NCBI GenBank assembly: GCA_025331445.1
Contig: JAIWNE010000184.1
Coordinates: forward strand, 1 to 42,325
Source: Blakeslea trispora
Taxonomy: Eukaryota > Mucoromycota > Mucoromycetes > Mucorales > Choanephoraceae
DNA: 42,325 bases
Direction: 5' to 3'
Under the pieces are notes generated by a model. The model was not told the DNA's origin. It saw only the letters and a list, made by a program, of their open reading frames with translations, and made no database searches. The position numbers and the translations under genes were made by a program. Positions 11,758 through 21,788 of the stretch are shown here, piece after piece (the stretch's first letter is position 1; each line of letters opens with the position of its first letter).

Positions 11758-13694
11758 TTTTAAAAAATAATAGAGAGAGAGAGTGAGAGAAAGAGAGAGA
11801 GCATAAAAGTGAGGAAAATACCAATTCCGTTGAATGTTGACAGTGATATATATACCAATGGTTTACCCTTGATTTGGAACTGAGAATGATATTATCGACA
11901 ATCTTTTTAGGATCCAAATGCTGTTTCAATACAATGTCAGCCATTGTTCTTGAATTTACTTTTTTTATTACTAATTTTAAGGGATTTTTGTCTGTCTGTC
12001 AAATCTTGTCTTACTGTAATACACGGAGTTGAAGAAAACGTGTTCACAAGTCTTTTTTCCAAAAATTGTGCATTCTCTCTTTATTGTTTCTACTTTTTGT
12101 AGACAAGACTTGTTGCGTCATGACAACTGAATATTGAATGCCTTATTTTGTGAATATGATATTATTTCCATCCTTTGAAGGTGTATTGATACATATTTTT
12201 TGGTATGAAGGGTGTTTTTAAATGTCAGATTTGATTTCTTTTCTTAGAAAAATAAATCAGGGTCAATCTTGGTTATTTCACTCCGATGTTTGAGATACTT
12301 ACAAAAGAGACGAAAATAAAAAAGATATAGCATTGTGTATGATAAGCAGTTGCAGTAAGTAATTACTCTCTTTTATTTTCAACTGTTGATAGACGCCGTG
12401 ATAAAAGTACAATCATTTCTCTTTTTTAACTGATTTGAATAGTACATTTTTACACAAAAAAATCAAGGCAGACAATTTTATTCTCATACAGAAATACTCC
12501 TTCCGCTTTTAAAAAAACATGTCCCAAAAAATTTTTTTACCTCGCTTCAAATTTACTTTTTTTATTGAAACAACCTTGACTCCTGACTTACCCATTTCTA
12601 AAGAAAAAAAGGACTGATGAAACTCAATAGACTTTAGTCATTACGATAAACCAATACAATTCAAGCGCGTTACGAACAAGTCGGCAAGAATCTAGAAACA
12701 TCAAGAAAAAGGACAACTATAAAGATTCTTTAATTATTTCAGTAAAAGGCTTTGACACCAACAAACGTGCAAGATCTTTCTTTTCGGCATCATTTCTATT
12801 TGGTATGCAAGTTATAATTATTAATAACCCACAGCTAGTGAATTACACCGTTGATCACTTTATTACTCGTTAAGTATGAGGTAAGTAATACTTTTAGCCT
12901 AGAATATAAACAGATCTTTGTTTGAATGGGCTGCATCGCGAACAATAAGTTTGGGTATTTGGCTGAAGAATTGTGTTGATACAATAAAAAAGACGACATC
13001 TTTCCTGTCAAGTTATTACTTTATTTCTGTATGCGGTTTTGTTATTTTGAGATGATAGAGTGTGTTAATGTATAGAAACGAGTGAAAGAGAATTAATGTT
13101 TTGGATGAGTGCTTTCATAAACAGACATAAAAACGGTTAGCTTTAGCAAGATCTAATACAAAAATCAGAATTGCTTGCACGTTCTAATTGGTTCTTTTGT
13201 TTTTTTTCTCTTGGTTTATTTAGAGTCCTTTCTCTTCAGTGCTTTAAGTTTTTTATTTCCCATTTTTAAAAGATTTTCCCAATTATTTTGTAAGCCTTAT
13301 TCTCAATTTTCTAATTTCTCAATTCCGAAAATATTCTCCAATTTTTTTAGCTGTAATTTTTCAGGTCTTTATATTTTTAAAGAAAAAAAGACAAGTCAAT
13401 TTAAACTCCTCAGCATTAAGGAAATCAAGTTGATTCAAAATCTCAAGAAGACAAAAAATCACTGCCAAAAAATTTAAAGAGCGAATTTTCTTTAAGCAGG
13501 TAGAAATCTAAATGGTTATAACTTTATGGAAACAAACTCGTTTTGAATTCTGTAAGAAGTTCTGAAAGTCCAAATTATACATCTAAATATCTGTCAAAAA
13601 AAACAGCAATCTTTATAATCAAAATCAATATTTGGATTTGGGGTGCACCTAAGACCATGTTAACCGTGGATGACCACCGTACGTTGGTCAAGCA
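11758..13694. other. AT-rich non-coding 5' region of CACTA-2
   Basis: No recognisable gene. A small plus-strand frame at about 13175-13477 is low-complexity (Phe, Leu, Lys) and is not supported. A short GA-rich run sits at 11770-11802, just upstream of the tnp2 start. Confidence 0.5.
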
Positions 13695-13706
13695 TTCGGT
13701 GTAGTG
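13695..13706 (-). repeat. CACTA-2 right terminal inverted repeat
   Basis: TTCGGTGTAGTG, the exact inverse of 5425-5436. It lies 56 bp upstream of tRNA-Glu. Confidence 0.7.
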
Positions 13707-13762
13707 AACCTCAATGGCTGCTTGCGGTCAGAACTGTTGACGTCTTTAATGAAAACAATGTA

Positions 13763-13834
13763 TCCTCAATGGTCCAGTGGCTAGGATTTGTCGCTTTCAC
13801 CGACACGGCCGGGGTTCGATTCCCCGTTGGGGAA
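13763..13834 (+). tRNA. tRNA-Glu (anticodon UUC)
   Basis: A 72-nt cloverleaf without intron. The acceptor stem TCCTCAA pairs with TTGGGGA (13827-13833), with discriminator A at 13834. The anticodon stem TGTCG/CGACA encloses loop CTTTCAC, giving anticodon TTC. The T arm CGGGG-TTCGATT-CCCCG contains the B box. Five T residues at 13844-13848 follow as a Pol III terminator. CCA is not encoded, as expected for a nuclear eukaryotic tRNA. It is the only clear host gene in the window and looks intact. Confidence 0.95.
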
Positions 13835-13843
13835 ATATTTATA

Positions 13844-13848
13844 TTTTT
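13844..13848 (+). terminator. Pol III terminator of tRNA-Glu
   Basis: TTTTT, 9 nt after the tRNA 3' end. Confidence 0.8.
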
Positions 13849-13899
13849 CATGACAAAAAACTTTTGCAGTACTTTGAGATGAAAACAAATAGGTATTGT

Positions 13900-14605
13900 T
13901 GTTACAGGACGTAAGTAGTATTTTGTCAGTAACGAGTCAGAGTCAATGATACAATGGAACCATAGAGAGGAACGATTGTTATATAATGAGCACTACGTTG
14001 TTTAGGTAACGAACCTTAAGAAGAGATATAAGTGAAAAGAAAAGAAAAGTAAGTTAAATGAAATTTATAAATGATACAATGATTAAGCGTATTAGCAATT
14101 AATCAAGGGAAGTCTTAGTAATAAAAAACCTGTCTATGCGGCAAGGTTAATGTCAAAGTATATAGTAAAGTTAGAGGGAGAAAAGAGCTTCTTGTTTGTT
14201 TAATAAAACTAATTGATATTTTTATCTGTTCATCCTATTGATGACAGTCCTATCTAAAAGGATCTAAGTTAAGTAAATTTATGAGTCATTGCTGGTCTGA
14301 TGGTGTTGTTAACCGATTGAATAATATAATAATGGTGAAATACAAATAATGTTGGGGATAATTGAAAAGTTTTCAGCGAGATAGATTGTTATAATATGTT
14401 TGATTCGTTGAATGGATAGATGTAAATGTGAGTTTTAAAATAAGATTGGGGTAAGATTGATAAAAACAGTATAGCAAGTATACTTAGAATAAGATAATGA
14501 TAGATAATATGAAAGAAAATAAGGTGAGAGAAGTATAATAAAGTAAAAGAAGTAGAATAATACTAAAGCATATAGTTATAAAGTGCTAAATTATTGCTCG
14601 TAACA
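13900..14605 (-). repeat. Putative 3' LTR of Gypsy-2
   Basis: Read on the minus strand it begins TGTTACGAGC at 14605, right after a short purine-rich GCGGAGA, and ends GTCCTGTAACA at 13900. The ends form the short inverted repeat TGTTAC/GTAACA expected of an LTR. It follows 80 bp after the stop codon of the downstream ORF. No second copy occurs in the window, so the call rests on termini and position only. Confidence 0.42.
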
Positions 14606-14686
14606 TCTCCGCGGGGTTGAAGAAAATCATGTCCCATGATGGAAAAAGAAAAGTGAAATAAATACAGATCAGAGAAATAAAATACT

Positions 14687-15167
14687 TTATTTGTTTTTAG
14701 GTCTAAAGGAGGACCAGGGATCTTCTTGGATCGTCCGTCTCTTGATGTGCTCATATTGTGCACGACGGTATTTGGTAATGGCTTTGATTTTGTCAGCGCG
14801 AAAGATACAATAAGCTTTGTGTTCACTTGTTGTTTGTGGTTGTTGGGAGTGAAAAGCTTGGTGACAAAGGTTGATGAGGTATTTTACCAAGGTGCTCAAA
14901 GCTTTGGTTGCCTTGTCTTGATGAATTTCACGTTGTTGGTTGTAGTGTATGTAAAGATTTAAATGCTCGGTAAGAGTTTCGATATAGCGATCAGGGAATT
15001 TTTCTGAATCCGGCATGTTTTCAACAACAACATGTTTTGGCTTTTTGGCAATCTGTAAGCCTTTTTGCTTTTGTTTGATTGTATCTTGGGATCTTCCTTT
15101 GATCTTGAGGTCTTGATATGGCATACCTGATGATCTTCCAGCGATTTGCAAGTTAGCGGGTACCTTT
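14687..15167 (-). pseudogene. Gypsy-2 downstream ORF, C-terminal half; function unknown
   Basis: An open frame runs from the Gypsy-1 junction to TAA at 14687-14689. Its apparent start is TTG, so it is not a real start: removing Gypsy-1 and one CCTTT joins it in frame to 22216, giving DWSKAKVPANLQIAGRSS across the junction. The protein is lysine- and glutamine-rich and hydrophilic, with no zinc finger or membrane segment (for example YIETLTEHLNLYIHYNQQRE and ADKIKAITKYRRAQYEHIKR). An AATAAA-like signal (ACAAATAAAG) overlaps the stop. I do not recognise the family. It sits between integrase and the putative 3' LTR of Gypsy-2, where some retroelements keep an additional ORF; it could also be a captured host gene. 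Confidence 0.55.
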
Positions 15168-15594
15168 TGTTGTATACAGCCTACATTCTACCCTATCTGA
15201 GTTATAATACAGACCTAAACGTGCTCACGGCTCTACAGTTATAACTGGCTATAGCTTAATTGACATCTAAACTCAGTCTAAAATAAAAGATCGGATCACA
15301 CTTCATTTGTATCAAGTACACTTGGATTGAAGCACAAATAGTGAATTATGGTTTATAACAAGAGGTACTCACTCTTTATCCATTACACCAAAAATAAGCT
15401 ATTATCCATGTCACTCAGTTAAATTAAGGATTGTTACTCAGTCATCGTGAAAAGTATAAATACTAGGCACATATTTGAAATAAACGCGGATCAGATTCAT
15501 ATCTATCTTTTTGGCCGTTCTGGTTCTAATCGACTTTATTTTGTCTTCACCTTTTTGTTATATTTTGTGCCTGTTATATTCGTAGAATATAACA
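15168..15594 (+). repeat. Gypsy-1 5' LTR
   Basis: 427 bp, starts TGTTGTATACAG and ends GAATATAACA. A TATA box (TATAAATA) lies at about 15455, so U3 is roughly 290 bp and transcription would start near 15485-15495. Confidence 0.95.
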
Positions 15595-15622
15595 TTTTTT
15601 TCGATTAATTACCACTCGTACT

Positions 15623-15625
<3 letters not shown>

Positions 15626-15696
<71 letters not shown>

Positions 15697-15736
15697 TCTC
15701 TTCTTTCTTCTCTCTTCTCTTTCTCTTTCTTTTTTG
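15626..15736 (+). repeat. (CT)n tract and pyrimidine run in the Gypsy-1 leader
   Basis: About 32 uninterrupted CT units (15626-15690) followed by TTCTC-type pyrimidine sequence up to just before the gag start. It lies in the transcribed leader. The frames seen through it on the minus strand (RERERE) are artefacts of the repeat. Confidence 0.9.
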
Positions 15737-15745
15737 TCGATTACT

Positions 15746-18700
15746 ATGTCTGCTTTCGCCGATTCTCCTTTGTCTTCTCCTTCTGCCTCTTTGGCTAACG
15801 GTGAAATGGTTGTTGACCCCTCGGTTGACGCTTTGCTCAACTCGGCTCCTGTCTTCTCCCCTGGTGTTGGCTCCGTCCCTGTTGGTGTTTCTGCTTCTTC
15901 GGTGACCTCTCATGTTGCTATGTTGCAGCAGGATGTCAACAATCTGACGGTTCACCTTGTGACCTTGACAGCTCAGATTACGCATCCTCTGCCCGGCACT
16001 GATGTCGCTGCTTTGCGCCAGCAGGTGGAAGCTGGTTCTCAAAACTTGGACTTGCTCCAGCGAACTCTTGCCCAGGTTCGGGGTACTTCTTCTGGTCCTT
16101 CTACTGCTTCTTTGTCGGTCGCCGCTCCTGCTGCTGTCTGCCCTGCCAACTTGCCTTGCTTCCAGTGGGTTGGTATGGTACACAACCCCGCTGCACACAT
16201 CTTTTCGGATGTAACAGCTTGTCTCGTCTCCTTCCAAGACGTTCTTTTTGCTCATGGCTTGGACATGGATGCCCACTTTCTGCGCCTCGTACCTCAGCAA
16301 TTGGGGGAAAAGGTCAGAAAGTGGTACGACCAATTTCTCCTTGGCTTCTCTCCTGGCTCTCCTTCCTACCATAATTTCAAGGCCGCCATCACCGCTCGTT
16401 TTGGTCGTTCTTCGGTACAAGAACAGGCTGACTGTGCTTTGCGTTTAGCAAACATGGTCCTGGAAAAGGGCGAAACGGTTCACCTCTTTGTGGATCGTTT
16501 CCGGGACTTGCGTCGCCGAGCAGGTGATCAAACCGTCCCCTCGTCAATTCTCATTGACACTTTTTGGAAGGCTCTCCCTGGGGCATTTAAGGAACGTTTC
16601 GCTGTTGCTCGTGCTGTGCTCCCTGCTGAGCGCAAGAGTGACATTGATGCCTTGTTGGACCTTGCGGTCAACTTGGAACGTGACTTGGGCTTGTCTTCCT
16701 CTTCTGCTGCTGCTGGTTCCTCTTTGGCTTCTGGCTCTGTGTCTGTTTCTTCTTCTTCTTCTTCTTCGTCTGCTGGTGCTGACCGCGCCCGCCATGCTGG
16801 TCGTGTGGCCAAACGTTCTTCTCCGTCCGCTGCTGGCAGGAAGTTCTGCCAGTTGCACAAGCATGGTAAGCATTCCACAAAAGAATGCCAAGTGTTGTCT
16901 GCTGCTTTGGCTTCCTCTTCTTCCCCTGTTGTTGCTGCTCGCCCTGCTAATGGCTCTTCTTCGGGTGTTGCTTCTTCTTCTTCTTCTGTGCGTCGTGGTG
17001 GTGGCTTTCCTCGTGGCTCTTGCTACAAGTGTGGCGCACCTGGGTGGTCAAAAGCCCATGTGTGCAACACGGCCGTCCCCACCAACACGGCCAGATTCGC
17101 AGCCATGCGAATCAAGGAGTCTGCCTCCTCTTCTGCTGCTGGCCTTGATGCTGGTACTTCCTCTTCTGCTGCTGGCTTTTCCGCTGGTACTCGTTCTTCT
17201 GCTGCTGGCTTGTCCGCTGGTACTCGTTCTTCTGCTGCTGGCTCTGGCGCTGGTACTTCTTCTTCTGCCGTTGGGACTTTGGCTCCTGGCGCTGTTGCTG
17301 CTGGTAGTGCAGCCGAGTCGGTGATTGACACCACTGACTTGGCTGTATACTCTCGTGGTGACTTTGTGGTTGGTTCGTCTGTTCCTGGTTTGGCTGGCAC
17401 TGCTGTTAGCTCTTGGGCTACGTTCGCTGCTTCTTCTGCTGCTTCGGCTTCTTCTGCTGCTTCTGCTCCTCTCGCCGTCCCCACGGATATGGACGTCGAC
17501 GAGCAAGCACTGGCTGTCGCCCATGACTGTAAGTACAATCACAAATACTCTAAATTACCAGAGCATAGATCTAACGCTCTTCTTGTTCCTATCATCATAG
17601 AAAGCCACACATGCTTTGCCATGGTCGACAGCGGTGCTACCTGTAGCATGGTCCACCCTGAGTTGGTTTCTCTTTTTGGTTCGGTAGTGAAGCCTTCTCA
17701 GGGTCATATACTACTGGGCCATGCTACATCTAGCATGCCTAGATTAGGACAAGTTAGTTTAGAAGTTCTTTACAATAGAAAATTTATAAAACATACCTTT
17801 GAAGTCTTTGACGTATCTTCAATACAAGACAATGTACCAGTAGTTATTGGTTTGGATTTGATGCCTCTTTTGAGTGTGTCTATTCACGGCTTAGTCACTT
17901 CTTGGAATTCTACTACAGGACCTGAATTACCTTGTCCTATTGATCCTGATCAAGTGAAAAACGAAGTCAATGCTAGTCCTGTTGGATCAGCTCAGGAGCG
18001 TGAAGTTTTGATGCATACACTTCAACCCTTTTTAGACGCCAATGCTGCTATTGACCTTAAGAACACGTATTGTACATTGCCTAACGCAATTGTGGACCTT
18101 GAGACAATTCCTGGAAAACGAGCTTTCCGCAAGCCCCATCCTGTTCCTTACGCGTATAAAGATGCTGTCTTGGGACAATTCCAGACTTGGGAAAATGAGG
18201 GTGTCATCGAGCGCTCATATAGTCATACTGGATTTAATGTTCCAATTTTGTGTGTGGCTAAGAAAGACGGCGATGGTGTTTATTCTATGAAGAAGCCTCG
18301 TATTGTTGCTGATGTCCGTGAAGTTAATAATATTTTGATTAGTAACGATGTCTTCCAGTTGCCCCTCATTTCAGATATTCATCAACGAATGGGTGGAGCC
18401 ACTATCATCTCTACGATTGATATCCGCTCTTGTTTTACCTCATTCCTCGTGAATCCTGACCATAAGCATAAACTTAGTTTTATGTGTCCTTTCACTAACC
18501 TTCGATATCAATTCCGTAAGATGTGTTTTGGTATTACATTTATGAGTGGTTTTGTCCAAAACGTTTTGCAGAACTATTTCCATGATTTGCCTTTTGTATC
18601 CATTTACGTCGATGATATCACGGTTGCTACAAGTGGTACTTTGGAACATCATTTCGAGTGTCTTCGTTTGGTGTTGCACCGCTTAACTTCTGTCAACTTG

Positions 18701-18835
18701 CAAATCAATTCTGATAAGTTGGTAGTTGCTATGGATTCGGTTCACCTCCTTGGATGGACGATTCGTAACGGTCAGTTGTTGCCTGACTATCGTAAGATTG
18801 CTGCTACTGAACAGTGGGAAGATGCTCCTACTACT
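15746..18835 (+). CDS. Gypsy-1 polyprotein, first part: Gag, protease, reverse transcriptase
   Basis: The ATG at 15746 (MSAFADSPLSS) is the first ATG; an in-frame TTG at 15734 is not a fungal start. A retrotransposon Gag core spans residues about 135-320 (FQWVGMVHNPAAHIFSD, WYDQFLLGF). A Ser/Ala-rich linker and an unusual zinc knuckle CYKCGAPGWSKAHVC follow at about residue 426. Five 11-residue repeats of SSSAAGxSAGT type lie at about 463-515. Aspartic protease MVDSGATCS has its catalytic Asp near 628, with the flap and VVIGLDLM after it. RT covers about 800-1020 with KKPRIVADVREVNN, a TIDIRSCF motif and the catalytic YVDD at 954-957. The frame then meets the nested solo LTR after residue 1030 and stops at 18862 on foreign sequence. 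Codon choice changes near 17530: GC-rich Gag, AT-rich Pol. Confidence 0.93.
17125..17290 (+). repeat. 33-bp tandem repeat in gag (11-residue units)
   Basis: Five imperfect in-frame units encoding SSSAAGxxAGT, between the zinc knuckle and the protease. They are low-complexity and probably unstructured. Confidence 0.8.
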
Positions 18836-19343
18836 TGTAGATATTTGTGTGTGAGAGAATAAAAGAAAAACAAGAAAGTACTTTGATAATCTCTTTATTC
18901 TTAAAAAGTGGAATAATGTTTCTAAACTAAATAATACAGTGGTTTTTATACAATTTTTAAAGTCTGTGTCTACTCGAATGTGAATGGATTTTACTAATCC
19001 TTATTCTCATAAAATATAAGGGAAATAATCTTTATATGACGGTTGAGGTCTTCTTCCAGTGTTCTACCATTGTCCTGTATTTTTACCGTTCCTGAATACA
19101 GTTGAATTAGGACTTTAAATCTGGGATGGCTTGATTTGGAACTTGTGTAATTTTCTCTGTCCTTTTTCTTCTGAGTAAGCATTTACTGCTTACTTTGTCT
19201 TATGTGTATATTAGCTTTCCCTCTTTACATTATGTTGAGCTTCTATTAGTTTGAGTTGTATATCGTATTTTAAATAAGCGATTCTTTTATTTGATATCAT
19301 TTTCAGTATCTACTCTTATTTATCATATGGTAAAATCACCACA
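18836..19343 (-). mobile_element. Solo LTR (508 bp) nested in Gypsy-1 pol
   Basis: A sequence with TG...CA ends (TGTAGATATT at the left, ATCACCACA at the right) flanked by a perfect 5-bp duplication CTACT (18831-18835 and 19344-19348). Removing it plus one duplication rejoins the Gypsy-1 frame exactly (EDAPTT then GKQLASYLGFLNYF). It is unrelated to the Gypsy-1 LTR. On the minus strand a TATAAAA (about 18945) is followed downstream by AATAAAGAG (about 18890), so the LTR probably points left. No internal domain remains, as expected after LTR-LTR recombination. The 513-bp insertion keeps phase but brings in-frame stops. Confidence 0.85.
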
Positions 19344-19348
19344 CTACT

Positions 19349-21622
19349 GGTAAACAGTTAGCATCTTACTTAGGTTTCCTCAACTACTTTCGTGGTTCGA
19401 TTCCTCATTACGCTACTTTGGCTGCTCCCTTAGATGATTTGCGTTCTAAGAAGTCTCTTGTCGGTCTCTGGACTGCTCGTCATACAGCTGCTTTCCGTCA
19501 GCTTAAAAAGGCTTTGGCTTCTGCAGTTATCTTATCGCCTTATGATCCTCGTTATCGTCTTCACGTTGCTACTGACGCATCTAAGACTGGGATTGGTGGT
19601 GTTGTCTATTACAATAAGGACAATAAGGTTTACTATGTTGGTATGGTCAGTCGTAAGCTGAATCCTACTGAGCAGCGTTATAGTACTACACGTCGTGAGT
19701 TGCTTGGTTTGTTATATACCTTCACGCGCTTTCACAAGTTGTTATATGGTATCAAATTCACTGCTCATGTTGATCATCGTGCGCTTGTCTATTTACAGAC
19801 TCAAGCTGTTCCAAACCCTATGATGCTCAATTATTATGACTGTATTTTCGCGTATGATTTTGACATTGTACATATTCCTGGTGTTACGAATTGTTTGCCT
19901 GATGCACTTAGTCGACTGTACGAAGTTGATTCTCTCAGTCTGGAGGGGGGTGAAAACTCATACAAGGCCTCACCTCAAACGACTAACGGTAACAAACACC
20001 TTGTATCTCGTTCTGGAAGAAAAGAAAATAAAAAGAATAAAAAAGAAATGAAAAGCAACCAGAACATTCCACGCGTATTTTCGTATGCCCAAAACAAAAC
20101 TTGGTGTAACAAGAATTTAGGAAATTATACCTACTCTTCTTTCCCTACCAAGCCAGTCGAGAACAATGAGTACGAAGAGTCAGTACCTCCTTCACCTCTT
20201 GTTTCTCGTGCAATGCAATTTGCTGAGCACTTGACACCTCCAGTTGAGGAACGCAAGTCAATTATTGAGCGAGCTCATTTACTTGGACATGTAGGCGTCA
20301 ACGCTATTGAAAAGACAATTTATGCAGACGGTCTACACTGGACAAACCTTCGTTCAGATATTGAAAAAATTGTGAAAGATTGCTCTGTCTGTCAACAATT
20401 CACTATTCATCGTATGGGTTATCATCCACCTAGACATGTCTTACCTGATGGCGTCTTCGATTACATTGCAATCGATCTTGGAACATTCAATGTCACATCA
20501 GCTAGAGGAAATAACTTCTTGCTACTGGTTGTCGACATGTTCTCTCGCTTTGTAATTTTGAGAGCTATCCCCGATAAGAATGCGCATACTATTGCAAGAG
20601 AGTTGCTTAGTATTTGGTGCCTGTTTGGCTTTAGCCGCATCATTAGTCATGATCGTGGAGCTGAATTTGTCAATGATGTTGTCAAGCAACTTGTTGAGAT
20701 GACTGGTATTGATCGTCGTTTATCTTTGCCATACAATCCTGTAGGTAACTCTGTTTGCGAAAGATACATGGGTGTCTGTAAGCAAACCATTATTAAATCG
20801 GTTACTGCTGATGCTAAGAACCCTTCTACTTGGGATCTTTATGTTGACATGGCACAATATGCTGTCAATGCTCAATACAAGCACATTCATAAATCTCGTG
20901 CTTTTGCGGCGATGTTTAACCGTCAGCCCAACCATCTGACAGACTATACGGGAACTGAACCTGCTCTTAGTCTTGAACACACTGATCACAGACGTATCAA
21001 TAAACAATTGAAACACGTCAAAGATGTAGTCGTTCCAGCAATTCATGCGCACATCAAAAATCAACAATCTATCGATCATGAAAAATACTTGAAGTCGCAT
21101 AACATTGTCAAAGACACTTATCCTCTCGGCGCTGAAGTTATGATTACCAATGTAGAGCGTACTTCTAAATGGGATCCTCGTTTTATTGGACCATTTATTA
21201 TTGATGGCATGACTAATAAGGGTTCATACATCCTCCGTGACAAAACAGATGCCCTGTTTAAGCGAGATGTCCCCACTCACATGATCAAGTTAATTGATGC
21301 TAGTCCTCCTCAATTAAAAGAAAAGCACTACGAAGTACAAGCTGTAATCAATCACCGTGGTACTGGTGATAGCGTTGAATATTTGGTCAATTGGCGTGGC
21401 TATGATGACAGCTACAATTCTTGGGAACCTGTTTCTCAATTTGATTCTCTTAAACCCATTGAGGATTATAAGGCCAGACGCAATGCTCGTACTGCAATGC
21501 AAGAAGGTCTACCTTTACCAAATACCATCAACAAACGTGCTATTAACAAACGTAACAAGCACCATAGCAACTCTAAAACTTCACAGCGTAAGCGTGTTAC
21601 TAGATCCCAATCCAGAAATTAG
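19349..21622 (+). CDS. Gypsy-1 polyprotein, second part: RNase H, integrase, chromodomain
   Basis: Continues the gag-pol frame after the solo LTR (GKQLASYLGFLNYFRGS), so its true N-terminus is not the TTG at 19418. Counting residues of the joined polyprotein (1787 in all): RNase H starts around 1090 with VATDASKTGIGGV (Asp 1106) and TTRRELLGLL; the integrase HHCC finger begins at HLLGHVGVNAIEK (His 1340) and ends CSVCQQF; catalytic Asp 1406, Asp 1465 and Glu 1501 give a D,D35E core (AIDLGTFN, SHDRGAEFV, NSVCERYMG). A C-terminal chromodomain spans about 1688-1740 (HYEVQAVINHRG, VEYLVNWRGYDDSYNSWEP). It ends in a basic KRVTRSQSRN tail. Chromodomains of this lineage guide integration to chromatin. 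This half is free of lesions. Confidence 0.93.
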   Translation, partial: GKQLASYLGFLNYFRGSIPHYATLAAPLDDLRSKKSLVGLWTARHTAAFRQLKKALASAVILSPYDPRYRLHVATDASKTGIGGVVYYNKDNKVYYVGMVSRKLNPTEQRYSTTRRELLGLLYTFTRFHKLLYGIKFTAHVDHRALVYLQTQAVPNPMMLNYYDCIFAYDFDIVHIPGVTNCLPDALSRLYEVDSLSLEGGENSYKASPQTTNGNKHLVSRSGRKENKKNKKEMKSNQNIPRVFSYAQNKTWCNKNLGNYTYSSFPTKPVENNEYEESVPPSPLVSRAMQFAEHLTPPVEERKSIIERAHLLGHVGVNAIEKTIYADGLHWTNLRSDIEKIVKDCSVCQQFTIHRMGYHPPRHVLPDGVFDYIAIDLGTFNVTSARGNNFLLLVVDMFSRFVILRAIPDKNAHTIARELLSIWCLFGFSRIISHDRGAEFVNDVVKQLVEMTGIDRRLSLPYNPVGNSVCERYMGVCKQTIIKSVTADAKNPSTWDLYVDMAQYAVNAQYKHIHKSRAFAAMFNRQPNHLTDYTGTEPALSLEHTDHRRINKQLKHVKDVVVPAIHAHIKNQQSIDHEKYLKSHNIVKDTYPLGAEVMITNVERTSKWDPRFIGPFIIDGMTNKGSYILRDKTDALFKRDVPTHMIKLIDASPPQLKEKHYEVQAVINHRGTGDSVEYLVNWRGYDDSYNSWEPVSQFDSLKPIEDYKARRNARTAMQEGLPLPNTINKRAINKRNKHHSNSKTSQRKRVTRSQSRN

Positions 21623-21776
21623 TTGGTCTTTTTCTTGCGTAATAGTTTTTTATCCCACTGGGTTTTTTCGCACAAGTTTTTTTATTGACCTTTTAATGTG
21701 ATTCGGAGATTCATTAATCCTACAACTGACATTTAACATCTTTAATTCACAAAGATTTCAGTGATGATCCTATCTT

Positions 21777-21785
21777 GGTGGGGGG
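21777..21785 (+). other. Polypurine tract of Gypsy-1
   Basis: GGTGGGGGG immediately before CAA and the 3' LTR start at 21789; the usual primer site for plus-strand DNA synthesis. Confidence 0.75.
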
Positions 21786-21788
21786 CAA

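Larger units (their letters stand above)
5425..13706 (-). mobile_element. CACTA-2: apparently end-to-end CACTA/EnSpm transposon (8.28 kb)
   Basis: Both ends are visible: CACTACACCGAA at 5425-5436, and its exact inverse TTCGGTGTAGTG at 13695-13706. Partial similarity continues inward (TTGGCAAACGAAC against TTGACCAACGTAC). Inside are a minus-strand spliced tnp2 gene (8269-11757) and a convergent plus-strand gene remnant (6895-7942). The 3-bp flanks are GGG on the left and AAC on the right, so no matching target-site duplication is visible. That could mean decay, a later rearrangement, or insertion against the CACTA-1 end. The element is probably immobile now because both genes are damaged. Confidence 0.72.

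Noticed and set aside
13175..13477. 100-residue Phe/Lys-rich plus-strand frame
   Set aside because: Low-complexity AT-rich sequence inside CACTA-2 with no conserved motif.
15734..15745. Upstream in-frame start of Gypsy-1 gag
   Set aside because: The codon is TTG; the first ATG is at 15746.
15605..16420. Long minus-strand frame with (RE)n tail opposite gag
   Set aside because: Created by the (CT)n leader and the GC-rich gag codons on the other strand; no independent gene features.
16488..17600. Leucine-rich plus-strand frames and Ser/Arg-rich minus-strand frames overlapping gag
   Set aside because: Alternate-frame shadows of the Ser/Ala-rich gag sequence.
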